The position numbers were made by a program, and so were the translations under genes. Positions 31,561 through 44,760 of a DNA stretch of 64,000 bases are shown here, in pieces. Origin of the DNA: Thereva unica (taxonomy: Eukaryota > Arthropoda > Insecta > Diptera > Therevidae); the NCBI GenBank assembly GCA_949987705.1, contig OX465281.1, positions 258,016,542 through 258,080,541 of the forward strand, written 5' to 3'. Each line of letters begins with the position of its first letter. Within the stretch, counting starts at the first letter, position 1. Under the pieces are notes generated by a model. It was not told the origin of the DNA. It made no database searches and saw only the letters and a program-made list of their open reading frames with translations.

Positions 31561-33340
31561 GGGTATAATAGGAATTAGTTTAAAGAAGTTATCCTGGTTC
31601 CATTTTATCGAATCATCGAACCATCCATCCAGTTAATAGTAGGTTTCAGTCTGCGATAAAAGGGCCTTCTGAATCACAGCTCATTGAAATTGAAGGTAGC
31701 TAGTTTGTAAGTATGGTATAACGGTATAATTCACTTTTAGATATTCGCTGCTTAAAATTCATTGCAACAAAGAACGTAGTTTTCCGTAACTCTACAAAGG
31801 CAGCTAGCAATTAAAGCTTTAATAACATTAACCCCATCCCTCAGTGTGAAGTCCCACCCCCCGAACAGCAAAAATACTCAAATTAATGCAAAATTGCATT
31901 TCATCCCCTGTGTGCAGCATATTTTCACCATCAGTGAGCGTGAAAAATCCGATCATACACGAACACAACCATAAATCATCATCAGCAAGAGTGTAGCAAT
32001 ATAAACGCTTTCCGCACCCTTCAACGCAGCCGAGCCTGTGTGAGTGCAATAAAGGGATGAGAAGGGATAAACTAAGGGTAGATATGAAAGTTTCACAGTT
32101 GTGTTACGTGGCTTCGCTCTCCCTTTCACATCGGCTTCGTGCTTACAAACACAGCAAACAGTTGAGGGGGACTCGAAGCGCCCTTATCAGCATGCAAACG
32201 ACCACCCTTCTCCCGACCCTCCCCCACTTTTCGCAAGTCCTCTTCCCCCACATTGCTGGCTGTGGAAAAGGTTTCTATTTGCCGTGTTTTGTTTGTTTGT
32301 TTTTCGTTTGTACTCCCCACGGTGCCGAGGGTGCTCATGGGCCTTGTGCTGGGCCGTCTCCGTGTATGGGTGAGCGTGCAATGAAAGCCCCGAAGAGTGT
32401 GGAACTTGGAAATTTTATTGCAAAATATGTGAGGAGGCAAAAAGTTTCAGGGCTTTCCGGACAAAGGCGATGCGAGTTTCCTCCACAAAAGAATATGAGG
32501 GTAGATTGTTCGAACATTGATGGTCCTTAGGTTGGCTGAAAGGACACAGAACCCTTATTCCTCATGCCGGAGTTTCAAAACGAAATTTTAGCTTTTGATT
32601 TATTTAATTATGCAAATAAGGAGGATTCGTCTTCGTCTGAACTCCCTCGAAATGCCCGGAAAGGAGAATGGGGCGGAATCTTCCTTAGCGCCTTAAATCG
32701 ATGAATTCTGTGAATTTAACCTGATGCTCCTAGGGCTGGGTTTACGATGGTGCAGCCTCAGTTAGTTTCGAAGTTTTCAATTAATAATTCCAGGCTTTAG
32801 AGAATTAATCTTGTGCATAAAACGAGCATCGTTAATGAGACGACGACACCAGAAGCAATTGTCTACTGAAAACGGGAAAATCCATTAACGCTTGCTCTGG
32901 TAGGGTGTGTTCAGGTGTTCTGGTTTTCTAACGTGGATTTCTAACGACGGAGTAAAATCTAGACAATCTAGAAAGAAAACCAGGACGTCAATTATGATGG
33001 CATATACACCAAAGCTACGTTATTGAATTGATATTTTCTTTATTGTGTTAACTACTAACTTTTTTTTTAAATTTTTTGTCGTCAATAAATTTGTGTCCTT
33101 GAAGAATACATGTACATATGTAAAATAAGGCCTGGCTACGCCTGGTTTACAGTAGGTACGTCTTGAATACTTATATTACTGTAGGTGTAGGGCCATCTCG
33201 TACGAAGGAGCGTGGTCGAAGGGTTTGGCTCATGCGGCGTATGGGTCCCAATAGTCCAAATAGAAGCACGCCGAAATGTGGCTCTCCCGTTAGTTTCCTC
33301 ATGAACACCATTCAAAAAAAATCAGGGATACTTATGTACT
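31561..33340. other. Spacer, nothing recognised
   Basis: Frames of up to 157 codons near 32057-32530 overlap frames on the other strand and carry no domain, so they are not called as genes. No repeat identified. Confidence 0.4.
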
Positions 33341-33342
33341 CA

Positions 33343-33420
33343 AGGGGCCTCGGTAGTCTAGGGGTAAGGCGCGTGATGAAAAAAGTGACGTTTTAGTCGA
33401 ATTACAACTTTCAGCAGAGA
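33343..33420 (+). repeat. tRNA-like SINE head (degenerate)
   Basis: GGCCTCGGTAGTCTAGGGGTAA matches a tRNA D-arm/box A. About 35 bp later, TTAGTCGAATTAC is a weak box B. No acceptor stem can be folded, so this is a tRNA-derived remnant and not a tRNA gene. Confidence 0.4.
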
Positions 33421-35649
33421 GGCCTAGAGTGGAAATGCTATGTTCAGTTTAGACCACTGTACTGAAAATGACAATTCCACTGAAACGTCCTTTCTTCAAC
33501 CTAAACGATTTGTCGTGTTGTGACGACTCGACTTTCAGCACAGGGGTCATCGTCTAAACAAACATCATCGGATGACAGTTGCAGGCCCATTTGGGGACAG
33601 CAGTAAATATTGATGCCAAATTTATATTACATAGCTTGTGCTGCTTTCTGCGCAGTTCACCTTCAGCTAGACTTATTGACTAAATCTTGCATTGTAGCTT
33701 GAAAACGATTTTTCGTTCGCTGTGTGCCGGAGTTGACATTTTCGGATAAAGCTATGAGCGCTAAGCGTTGTCGTTTAAGATGTTCTTAATAAAGCCATGA
33801 ATTCATAATTTTATAAGACGTGAAGGAAGATCTCCTCCCTACCGACTAAATCGTTACGACTTACCGCGCCCACCGCTATACGATATTTTGTTCCTCTAAC
33901 CACACCTTTCAACAGCCGGCCGCTTTGTAAACTTAAAAAATACACCCTGTATAACCTATATATAAAAATCGTATAAAAGCCAAAAAATTAGCCAGGATTT
34001 TCGAGGTAAAGGTCGTTCCACACATATCCGTGTCTTAACGGCGAGTTGAATACAGTACCGGCGCATCAGTGAAAAAAAAATATCGGCACGATGTAATTCC
34101 ATGGAAGAAATTTGGACGCACTTGGACAGTGGGAAAGATTCGACGCAGAGGAGTACCGACGTTCTCAGTACCCTTCGGCAACCTAAAAACCGCAAAAAAT
34201 ACGTTGGCACCGATTTTTATTTTATTTTGCCCGGGTCGTAAACCAAATGTTTTTGGCTCATTCTAAATTATTCGTAGAATCCACCAATTCCATATATAAA
34301 GTTGCGAAGTCTCCTTCCACTTCCCCAAGAGTCCACATGAGATGAACACATTCTCTTTTTTATTCTTTTTCTCCTCGCCCAAAAGCAATCCTATTGCAGC
34401 ACGATATTAAGCGCTAAATCCATGATGAACTTCAGATCACTGTCCAAGTTTCAAATCTAATAAGTAATTACAGATGCCATTCCACATTGAGCATTGATGC
34501 GGCAAAAGGGGTGCTGTGTGAATGTCAGTGAAAAATTCATCACGGATGCCACTGACACGGAAAGCGTCGGTGGCGTGCCGTCACGGATATGTGCGGATCG
34601 ACCTAATAACTCAATTTTACGAGCGATTTGATGGAAGAAGATGGAACCGGATGTTTTTCCTGTCGTCTTAATCAGACATCTTCATCAATTCTGGGTTTTT
34701 ACCGAGAAAGTCGGTCCAAATGCTTGGATTTTTAGCTTTCAACCAATATTATGGGGACGTCGCAAGAGTTTTTATTTAAATTTGTCGTTTTCGGGGATCG
34801 CGACACTAAAAAGGTCGAGAAACCATGCAGCCCTATATATAACTAATGATCATCTGGATTCGATACCTTTTACACCCAGTGGTTGTTTACGTACCCTAGT
34901 TTTTTGGCACTCGGCTCCTCCAGAATCACTGACAACAACCGACGGAGATCTCAAAACTTAATTTTTTTGGTTGATAGTTGAAAAATGTTGTAGGGCATGA
35001 CAGCAAAATTTGCGTATGTGAGCTGAGCTTTGGAAACCGGCTACGACGAGCCATCCAGCACATAGAAATCTGTAGTAATATCATGCTAAGAAGCGCCATA
35101 AAACGGTTTACTAAATTATTAAGGTTGGAAATGGTTCTTGTCCATTTTTGTTTTTTTAATTTTAATACACTGTAGGTTTAGCCATTCGCTCCCGTTGACT
35201 TTTTCTAAATCAACTTGCGCGTACCAGAACGACGCATGGCCTAATGAATATAGATCATTTTCTAGTCTTTAAAACAAAGTGGGTCTGACTAAAGCCCATG
35301 ATTTTACAACAAAATCTCTTTGCCTACAACCGTTTCTTTGCTTGATATCTTTCCTGCCAAGTCATAGTCACGCGAGTTATGATTGAACTGCTTTTGTCAG
35401 TTGCGGAACAGTCCAAACTATACTTTACGGTAAACGTTATATTAAAGCGCGCCGAGATAATCGACTTCAATAATGCCTACAACTTTCGAATAAAATCATT
35501 CATACATGGATGCGAGTGCACAGTTACGCTGGAAAGGCCTATTGAAATGCAGCTTACCAAATTCCAAGTGAGCTGCGCGCGTCTATATTGCCGCTCCCTT
35601 CAGAAATCACTTTGGACGCTGTAAATTACTTCAATTACGTTCGAAATAG
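33421..35649. other. Spacer, nothing recognised
   Basis: Several frames of 65-106 codons without domains. No repeat supported. Confidence 0.4.
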
Positions 35650-36780
35650 GCTGGGCGAGATCAGAAAAGGAATTCAATGAGCACACAGCCAGCAGCCGAA
35701 GCGGTCCAAATAACGTCTACATCGCATCCATTAATGGGGCTCCCAATCAGATCCAATCAGCAGACACCAATTATTGAGTTCGGAAATCACTATGCAGACG
35801 GCTTCATGCCTCGTAAGCGTCTTTTACTGCGGCAGCGTTGCACTCGAGACTCTCGTCGGGGTGCATTTAGGCTCGGAATCTTGCGGTTAGGCTGGCTAAG
35901 GAATGCGCACATGCGCAGACCCGATAATACGAAGCCACTTCACTGCGCAGTTCGCTGCACCGCACGTTCTTCGGTTCGGACTTTTTTTAAATGTCGGCGA
36001 CAACACGACACAACACGGCGACGGCGTGGTCTTGACACCCGACCAAGAAATAAAATCGAAGTTTGCATATAAATTGCTGCATTTTTGAGTGCAGTTTTTA
36101 CCTGGGACGCCCGAGTTGCGATTCCCGTCGACTGAGTGGGAATTCAAAGCAGTTTCGCGGAGCGGACTACTATAAACAATCTGGAATATCAGAGCTGGAG
36201 TGTGGGGACATTGGGCATCCCGCAAAGAGGAAAGGACCAGACGGAAATGCACGAACGACACTAATTCCTCACCTGCGGTTAAACAGTCGGAAGTTAGTCG
36301 AAGTTGCAAACTACTGAAGTGATTCCCCCACTCCTGCCGGCAAAACTTTCTCCGGCTTTCTTCAGTTTTCACTGCAGTTGAAACGCTTCCCAATGTTAAG
36401 GGAGGAAAAGGTGCGGCTCTGGGCACTCGAGGCAGTGAGGGAAACTTTCTACGTTTTTCCTGTGTGCGTTCTTTGAATTATTCATGGCAGCCAGAAGTTT
36501 TCTCGTAAATCTGAACCAACTACAGCAGCGGAGCCACAGATCTGCCCTGGGAGGGTGCTCCCGGAATTTAATTAACGACGGCAAAGCGCTTCCCAATTAG
36601 TCGCCTTAAGTGATCCCATTAGTGCTCGAGCGTCGAAAATTAACAGTGGAATCGGTCGAGTGACATCCTAGGGTGGTCGTGTGATTTATCAGCGGCTGAG
36701 CGTTAACAGGTTGGGGCCCGCTTCCTAGACGTTAATTCATTTTATTTGGACTCGTCCAAATGAACGCAAAAATAGCTTTA
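35650..36780. other. GC-richer, repeat-free island 4
   Basis: Mixed-composition sequence with overlapping frames on both strands (up to 176 codons on the minus strand, 35896-36426) and no recognisable domain. Nothing transposon-like seen. Confidence 0.4.
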
Positions 36781-38154
36781 CAACAACAAAAAGTTCTCCG
36801 AAATTCTATCGTGAAAGCACCACTGTAAAGGGTGTTTTTGAACAAGTGGCTAATCCTGTACAAGGGGTGATTTCTGAATATATTTGGAGTAAAAAATCGT
36901 TCTAGAGTAGGGGTAATCGGCAGAGGTTTCGCAATCTCCTGAAAATGTAGCGCAAGAAAATACTGGGAAACAGCAGCTCGTGGGAGCCACCCTCTTGTTG
37001 GTGCTCAGGAAAAGTTAACTATTGCCCATCACTGCTGTAGATCGTCTCAGGACACAGGCTAAATGGGGAACATTCCTTCAGATTCAAAATTGCATGCGAC
37101 AAACTTTGCATGTGTTAGAAGGAACGAACTAGAGAGACAACTGAACATTGGCTATGGCTAAGGGTAAATACCATGCATTTGGATTTTTTTCGGATTCGGG
37201 GCGAAGCTTAAAGTAGGAGATATGGTTCGATCCTGAACACAGCAGGTATTAGGTCCAAAAGTACCGCGGCCTCTATACCTGTAGGCCAAACTGCTTGAAC
37301 TAGTTTATCAGTGTGTCTAGTGGCTTGTCGCTTAAACTTGACAGTTCGATCAGGGTCTTGTAAACCAAGGTACAGTCAGACAACAACTTCCCACACGATC
37401 AATAACGATCAATCAGAGCATTCCATCGACTATGAGTTTAGTGATGCAGGCTTTTCAGCAACCCCGCCATTGATCGAGCAGCGAGCGACCGGCATCACAG
37501 ATCAACGGAGCCTTTATACAGAGCGAACGTGAAATTCCAACGCTCCTCCAAAAATGGAGGAACCTAAAAACGCGAGTTTCTGTAACTAAAATCTAACGAG
37601 TATTTTTAATTACTTAGAAGAAAATTTTATTGGTTAGTGCGACGACCAAAGTTCTCGAAAGCAGGGCCCGGATGTGTTTGTGGCATTTTAGTGGGCCCAG
37701 AAAGTTAGAGTGACGGCTTTCTGAGTCTCCTTTTTGGCTTCCCGGGTTCCCGTACGAAAGAGTCGCTCGGGTGTGCGCTCGACTCCCCAATTTCAGCCCT
37801 TCCTTGCCTTGGCACTCTCCAGCTTAATTGGCTTACACTGAAAAAACGCCATTCCAGCAAAAGCAAAGTTGAAAACACTTGATTCTATTGTCTCATGCAA
37901 TTCCAAATAATGCCATAAACCAATGGTTTCCAAACTTTATGATACTGCGGCCCCGCTGTCACAAAAACAAACCCTTGGGCGCCCCAATAAAATATGTAAA
38001 TTTGCGCCATCTTGTTGAAAATAGGTTCTTCAGCCCTTTTTGCGCGCTTTCGGACGCACAAAGTGCACCAACATCGAACCATAGCCGCCGAGGATTTCTC
38101 CGACTTTGAAGAAAAATGGTCCAATAGTGGTTTTTGAGCACACTCCGGGCCAAA
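36781..38154. other. Spacer with a hAT-like end remnant
   Basis: Near 37918 the words AATGGTTTCCAAACTTTATGA and GGGCGCCCCAA recall the left end of some hAT elements. No partner end or transposase was found. The remainder is unassigned. Confidence 0.3.
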
Positions 38155-38399
38155 CAGTGGGCGCGTTTAGGCCCAAGTTAACTTAACTGAGCTAGGGAAG
38201 TTAACAACGACATAAACAGCAATTTAGCACAACTCAATACTGCCAACATGTATTGACGTGTTACAACGTGTATTGACGGTTGTAAGCAAATGTTATTAGT
38301 TTTGCATTAGAATTGCCGAATGGTGTGCTAGAAACGCTGCTAAGTTAACAGCGCTAATTTGACAGAGTTAAAGCAGCTCGACCCTAAACGCGCTCAGTG
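38155..38399. mobile_element. Small palindromic element (245 bp)
   Basis: The ends CAGTGGGCGCGTTTAGG and CCTAAACGCGCTCAGTG are inverted with two mismatches. Internal GTTAACTTA/AAGTTAAC words are also inverted. No target duplication could be seen. Probably a non-autonomous DNA transposon of hAT type or similar. Confidence 0.55.
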
Positions 38400-38651
38400 A
38401 CTTCCTTGTCGTGCTGTGGTTTTTCGTGAATGTCGTGTTTCTCTGTTTCCCAAATTCGACAATTTCGTTTATTGACTCCGCCAGAGAGTTTAAAGTAAGC
38501 TTAATCCGTCATCTCAGTATGGATCATTCTTGCGACGGCATTTCCATATTGCAAGCGACGCGGCTTGTGCCATGGCAACAATTTTTGAATAAGTTTCACT
38601 TTGTATGGGAAGAGATGAAGGTCCTGCTTCTCGATTTTAAGAAATTTTATT

Positions 38652-38870
38652 GGACGAAGAAAAAAATCTTAGTGACCAAAAAGCGTGCCATTAGAATACA
38701 CAATAGACCGCTCTCACTTGATTGCATGGGTCAAGCAGCATTAGACGTGGTTAATACTTAGTTGGGGGACTGTTTGGTACAACGACACTCGCGGTCGATT
38801 ATGAATAAACTCATATGAATCTTTAACAGGGCGTCTATAGCTTTATAGCGGAAGCATTTTTAAAAAATGA
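38652..38870 (+). repeat. 5S-rRNA-like repeat, copy 2
   Basis: Contains the upstream GGACGAAGAAAA word, a decayed 5' half, TCAAGCAGCATTAGACGTGG, ATACTTAGTTGGGGGACTG, and the shared downstream region ending in an AGCATTTTTAAAAAATG-like tail. Confidence 0.7.
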
Positions 38871-39239
38871 AATTGGAATTGTATATACAGTACCTGACTA
38901 AGAATTTTCTACCTGTACAGTCAATAGAAAGGCTTTACAATTGATCAGAAGTATAATCGACAGAAAATAATATTTTCTCATATGATGTAAGAAACTTGAC
39001 GAATGTTCGTTAAATTTCTTGCATATTTCGTGCGGGGCCGTAAGAAGGGCACAAAAAGGGCAGGCAAGCGGCAATCAGCCCCTGAGCAATTTCTCTGTTA
39101 AAGTTCCTTTTATTTTTTTGAGCACTTCTAAACTTTTTATATTTCTCCCACAACTCAAATAAATCGCTTAAACCTGGATTTAAGAAGTCATCTTAAGTTT
39201 AGGCTTAAAGACGCGAGACTGAAGGTTGCGAGTCAACGG

Positions 39240-39615
39240 GGCGAAGATTAAGGTAGCGGTCCTGGATAGCCTATGAATAAAGAGCTCGACTAAAATCCCA
39301 GAAGTTCGTGGTTCGAAATCACGCTTCCTGGTCTTTCGTCTCTCCCTTTTCCCGGATTTACATAGCCTTCCTTCTTTCCGGTCCCCCCTTTTTATAAACA
39401 ATGTCTGCTCTTCTTCCTGTAATCCTGGAAGCATAATAACCGCGAGGAAACCATCTCCTGCACAATCGCCGGTTATTGTTCTGTCGCAATAGTATTGAAT
39501 GGGAGGCGGTGGAATAAAATCGCAGCACAAAACCGTAGGCGTTGACAACTCTTTCACTCATCTCTCTATTATCTTTCCGGCTAGAGCTTGCTGTCCGACA
39601 TTGCACTCAATAGGC
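39240..39615 (+). repeat. tRNA-derived SINE-like repeat family C, copy 2
   Basis: A tRNA-like head at about 39262-39330 has box A GATAGCCTATGAAT and box B GGTTCGAAATC, about 44 bp apart. The body from about 39345 aligns with 23925-24165 through to the GAGCTTGCTGTCCGACATT end. An RNA polymerase III promoter of this kind is usual for SINEs. Confidence 0.65.
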
Positions 39616-40575
39616 CTTTCAACACTAGTATTCTTTCTGCAATATGCGAACCGGATTGACTCAACAGCAATTTCCACACCCGTGCTCTTGCACGAACTGA
39701 GAGCTTGACGTTCCTCGCCCCAGCGGGAAAATATTGAAGCTATTCTCGATAAGCAGTAAAGAATTGCTTCCACATCGTATCCTTTGGAAGGTGTTACGAA
39801 GATTTTGGTTTTCTGTTCAACAGACAAATTTTTCTCCAAGAAAATCAAAAACGAGCTGTTTGAGCCTTATGCAGGAGACTTTTTTGAAACATATTTTGGG
39901 CGTATACTCTTTAAAAGCTTTCGAAAAGGCCCTACAAAAAAGATTCCATTGAGCTTCTCAAGAAGCTGTCGGGAAGAAAATGCAACGCTTCCGTCCAATG
40001 ACAAACAATTATAAAAAAGATATGACGTGGGATACGGACAAGAAGGGCTCCTAAGATTCAAAAGAAGGCTTCATCATGTCTTAAAGTAGGCTTCCGTACC
40101 CCAGTGGGCATGAACTGTTTCTCTATTTGTGTTAGTGAGTTGAAGCCTGGGAAATAGGTTTAAAATGTACTGCATACTTTTTGTAAAGGAGAATTCTCTT
40201 ACCCATTACCTAAAACCCGGTTTGAGTACTACAGCAAAAATGCTAGTGTGGAAAGGCCCCATGTGGGTATCTCCAGCTTTATCTACTATTGACATTATAT
40301 ATCCTTTAGCAGCAGCAGATCCAGTTTTAAAATTAATCTAGGCCGTCATTGGTCATCGCGAGTAACTGTCTTATATTTATCTTCCTACCCACTGTAAGTG
40401 TAAGAGAGTAAGCAAGCAGGAGCACATTAGGTAATGTGTTAAGTTTCACACCGAAATTTTCTGATGAACATCCCAGTGAGAAAAATTAGGAGCGCGGCTC
40501 AGGGGAGCTTATTTTGAGCGATGATAAATATGCTCCCGAGGAAGCATTACTGGAGGTTTCATAAATTTTATATGT
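39616..40575. other. Spacer, nothing recognised
   Basis: Short overlapping frames only. No repeat supported. Confidence 0.4.
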
Positions 40576-40576
40576 A

Positions 40577-40645
40577 GAACGAAGAAAACAGGCTCTCATT
40601 CAATACGGAGGACAAGCAGCTTTAGACGTTGTAACGGCACGCTAT
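40577..40645 (+). repeat. 5S-rRNA-like repeat, copy 3 (deleted)
   Basis: Carries the shared upstream GAACGAAGAAAACAGG word, then skips to GGACAAGCAGCTTTAGACGTTG. Most of the 5S-like middle and the downstream part are missing. Confidence 0.5.
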
Positions 40646-42859
40646 TTTATTAATGAAAATACACCCTGTGTAGCCACTATAAAATTAGAGGAAAATTTTA
40701 AGAAATTGAAAAGCGGTAGGCGAGAAAAAAAACAAGGAAAAAAAAGAAAAATTTGGGTTCAGTTTTTGATAGGAGTGTGCCACAAAAATGTGTGCAAAAA
40801 AATGAAGAAAAATGTTGTTCGGTTTTGAGCACTGACATAATAACAGCGAGCAATAATAACAGCAATTATTCCCATACAAACCGATGGCACCAAAAAGGTA
40901 TAGTCGCTCGCTCATCCATAAGCCCCCAAACTGACAGAAGCACTCAGAAATAAAATCAATTAGAAAAAAATAGACGGGTATGGTGATGTTTATATCTTTT
41001 GCTCTTTTCCGCATAAGCCCCCGGATTTTGACATACAGAATGTCAGTTGCTAAGACAGGCGTTAAGAACTTAAATCAGATACACATAAAATTTGCAAATT
41101 AATGAAAAAAAGGCATTTTAAAAGGTGAAAAAGTGAAAATAGTGTTTATTAATTTTTTTAAACAAAATATTTGTGTTGTTTTAATGTTTTAAGTACGTAT
41201 TTAAAAAAATGTAAATTTCAAAAGTGATTCCGGTGTTTACATGGAGTGAAAAAGGTTTTTAGCCTATGGAACAAATTGGTGCCATAAAAAATTTCTCATA
41301 AGCAGTCCATTCTATATGTCAGTGGTTTTGAGTATCAACAGTTATGTTTAAACAAAAATAAGATAGTTATAAAAAAAATTATTATACGAAAGTTCCGTTA
41401 AAAAAGAAAATGACGATCAAAATTTATCGAGACGGGGAAAAATAGCCTAAAATAAGAAAGAACAGGAAATTTGTAGACCAGGAATCGTGCTTCATTGTAA
41501 GGTTTTTGCCAACCAATAGAAGAAGAGAAATCCAAGTTCGTTGGCGGATCACCGGCAGGCAGTTTATTGACGACTCAAGAGGAAACACGAGGCTTATATG
41601 CCTATAAAACAGAAAGAACCTGAAACGTAACATTTTGGGATCAGATAAGTACTATTAGACTTTAGATTTTTAAATTTGATAATGCTTGGCGTGGAATGGC
41701 GGCTCTAGTATGTCGCGGTAATTGATTCGAAAAGAAGCAACCAAGATATAAACAACTGCCTATGTTAAGAGGATTCTTTAACAAAATCCAACGCTATCCT
41801 TTCCATATTGGAGGGTAAGAACGCAGAGGTAGTTAGGCAAACGTATCCAGTTATCCCTAGTCTAGGGTATTATCCCGCTTGACGATGTTTTTATATAAAT
41901 ATATATAGTATACCGGATTTACTTTAGTATTTTTAGATTTTCATAAGTTTTGTTTATATATGTATAATAATATGTAAATTTCGCATTTTTGTTTTTTCTT
42001 CTTAATTTATTTATGAAATAGATATTTTTTTGTTGAGTAACATGAATTATGCTCAATTTTCGTCCTCTGATTGTTTACGTGTATCTACTTATATTTGATG
42101 TGGCGCAATGACAATGAGTAATGGTGGTGGGTAATTAAATATTCAATTAAAAAAATATATATTATATACATATATAAGGCGGACTGGTACCAGGGCGTTT
42201 TATTGGGGTTAAGTAATTTTCATATCATGTGAGTGTATTGGTATAATTGATCTGTACGGAATACATTACGATTTTGTCATTCGGTTATCTGAATTTGTTC
42301 ATTTTGAATTGATGTTGTGTTCGGAGGTATAGCCTGTAGCACCGCTAGATTGAAGTTTAAGAAATATGTATGTTTTTACAGCGTGGCATCCTGTGTTTTA
42401 ACTGTTGGTTTTTTGTGTCATAAGAAATTTTACGAATGTTTGTAGTAGGAACCAGTAAGGATTATTAGTAATAAATATACGTATCTTTGATTTTTTGGGT
42501 AGCAAATGAATATTTCAGGATGATGGGCTAACTCCCTAATGAAATGGCATAGCGGCGGGCGAGTCCTCTCTCCCTTCCTTCTTCTCTCCTGCAGAGTACT
42601 CCGCGTCCGCCCTGACTCATGTAAGTAAGTAATGGTGCATTCAGTACGGTAGTGCCTCCGGAGTCTCACGACTCCACGACCCCCCGGCGAGCAAGCCCTA
42701 TTCTTGAGGCCCGGGGTACCGCCAGGTTTATTTTTAGGTGTATTTGGTTTTTAATAATGTTTTTTGTATCAACATTTTTTTTTTTGATTTTTGTGCGAGA
42801 ATCCGAGGTTGGCCTCTTCGGGCAACCAACCCAGGGTTCCCGTAGCAACGTGATTACAA
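40646..42859. other. AT-rich spacer, nothing recognised
   Basis: Long A/T runs and several weak frames. No repeat or gene supported. Confidence 0.45.
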
Positions 42860-43020
42860 TTTTGTTGGGGGACTGCTTTGGTAAAACCACGTTTGCGTTT
42901 GAAAAGAAAAAGGCAATTTCAAAAGATAAAAAATAAAAGCTTTACAATACCGGATCACATATTCACAGGCGTCCATGAATATTTCTTTTTTTAAAAGGCT
43001 TTCTTATAATGCTCCCGTGC
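42860..43020 (+). repeat. 5S-rRNA-like repeat, copy 4 (3' part)
   Basis: Begins within the 5S-like 3' half (TTGTTGGGGGACTGCTTTGG) and continues through CACATATTCACAGGCGTCCATG, the downstream region seen in the other copies. Confidence 0.5.
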
Positions 43021-43559
43021 AATGACATGCAATATTAAAAAGTATATGGAACTGGTATGAGAACGGGAGCGCTGCTAGCTTTTTAAGGAGGGCTCAAACA
43101 TTGCTATTGGAGCGCTCCGTTTCCCGTTGGGAGGTTTATACTTCACTACACTTTTGATATTTTTTCTATGCCTCTCTCGTAAAAAAACGGTTCTGCTACT
43201 GCCGACGGAATACTAGTGTAGATTGGACCATAGGTCAAAGGAGCATTACCTCTGAGCGCTAGTCTTTCAGATAAAAAAGGAAAGGATTTTATTGTAGGCG
43301 TCCAGAAAAGAAGCCCAGACTAATAACACGAGTAAAACTAGCCTACTTATTTGAGCTAGGTTACATCAACGCCATATAATTGATCAAAAACAGGTTCAGT
43401 ACTGCAGAGCTGTAAGATATGCAAAACGTGAACAATGAGTAATTCTAGATTGAAACTTCCATTTTTCAAAATTAGATAAAGATTCACGCATTCTCAAGTT
43501 GTATTAATCGAGCAAATTTATAACGTTTTTCTTCCAAAAAGGCTGCTGAATAATTAACA
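43021..43559. other. Spacer, nothing recognised
   Basis: AT-rich, no credible gene or repeat. Confidence 0.45.
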
Positions 43560-44760
43560 TGCGACCATAACTCCTCGAAGCGAGTCTGGCTCGGTTGGAG
43601 CTTAGCCAATTAAAAGGCTAATCAATGCAGAAAAAAAGAGGTGAATTTAAGCTAATTTTATTCAATGGCTTAATTCCAGCTTCGCCTTTTCTTATCAAGC
43701 TCAAGTCCTCGTCTTAGCGACTCCCTTTCGTCCGCGATACCCCGGCTTCGACAGCGATATTAAAGAAGTTTTTTATCAGTTCCCCGCAGTTATCTGCTCC
43801 CTCGGCATTTCAGCGGTCCAATAGCCCAAGTTCCAGCAATCTCGTTATCGCGCAATTTCCAGAACCGACCGTCACCCAGCACTGAAGGCCCGCCGCAGCT
43901 CGGTCGCCACTAACGATTCCTCAAATATTTGCATTTCGGCGGTGCTAATCCGCCTCAAAACCAGTAGCCGCCACCAGCAAAAACCCGCCATCTTTCAGCC
44001 GCACTTGAGCCGAACTTTGGATCACAAATAAAGCAAAAATGCGCCCCGATATCGGAGAAATTATTTATCAATGCCCGCTCACACCCGAGTCGTCAGCGCA
44101 GGTCGCCAAGTAGCGGCCGCAGGTAGAATTCCGGGCCAATTACGAGACTCAAATAAATCTTGGAGGTGTCAGGCCCGGGGTCGGAAAGTTCAGGTTTTAT
44201 GGGTGTGGGCCGGTTTTATGGCTGCGGTCAGCCCTATTATTCGGGAATTATGGTGAAGCCGGGCTCAAGTGGCGGCCGAGCCATAAATGGGAAACTCGCC
44301 TCCTAATGGCCTTTGGAAAGTCGTAAAGGGAAATGGGCCGAAGTCCTCTGTTTGCACAACCAGATCAATCACGGAGAGTCTGTATGACGCGGACTGTCAG
44401 AACTACCTGTAATGAGCTTGGCTTGTCACAATTCCAATCACAGTTCACCTCTTCCGGCCCGGCAATTTACTGTGTGTGGAAACTACACGGGAACGTTGCC
44501 CCGCAATTACGACGACGAGCGGCTCTTTGTCGTGGCTCACGGCTAATTGCGGGTTGTCCGCGGGCATTTGAATCAATTGTGGCCGGTACTCGTCCATAAT
44601 TAACTCCGACAACCTTGTCCCCTCGAGCTGAGGGTAGCTGCCAGTTGCTGCACCAACAACACCACGACGTCAGCCTGTCAACTTGAGATAGACCCGGACG
44701 ACAAACGACTTCTCATGGGAAATAAATGGTGGCTCGCCCTGCATTTTTTATCGTCAAATT
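43560..44760. other. GC-richer, repeat-free island 5
   Basis: Clear composition shift. Short frames on both strands without domains. Many ATTA and GATA-type words. No transposon similarity noticed. Confidence 0.4.

Noticed and set aside
32057..32530. 157-codon open frame, with 90- and 104-codon frames overlapping on both strands
   Set aside because: No domain, no splice context, and similar lengths in several frames at once, as expected from chance in this composition.
35896..36426. 176-codon minus-strand frame in island 4
   Set aside because: No domain or codon pattern suggesting selection; the opposite strand is also open over much of it.
37918..38154. A complete hAT element
   Set aside because: Only one end-like word was found; no matching inverted end, no 8-bp duplication and no transposase.
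39262..39330. A tRNA gene
   Set aside because: Box A and B words are present, but no acceptor or anticodon stems can be drawn; the sequence continues into a shared repeat body.
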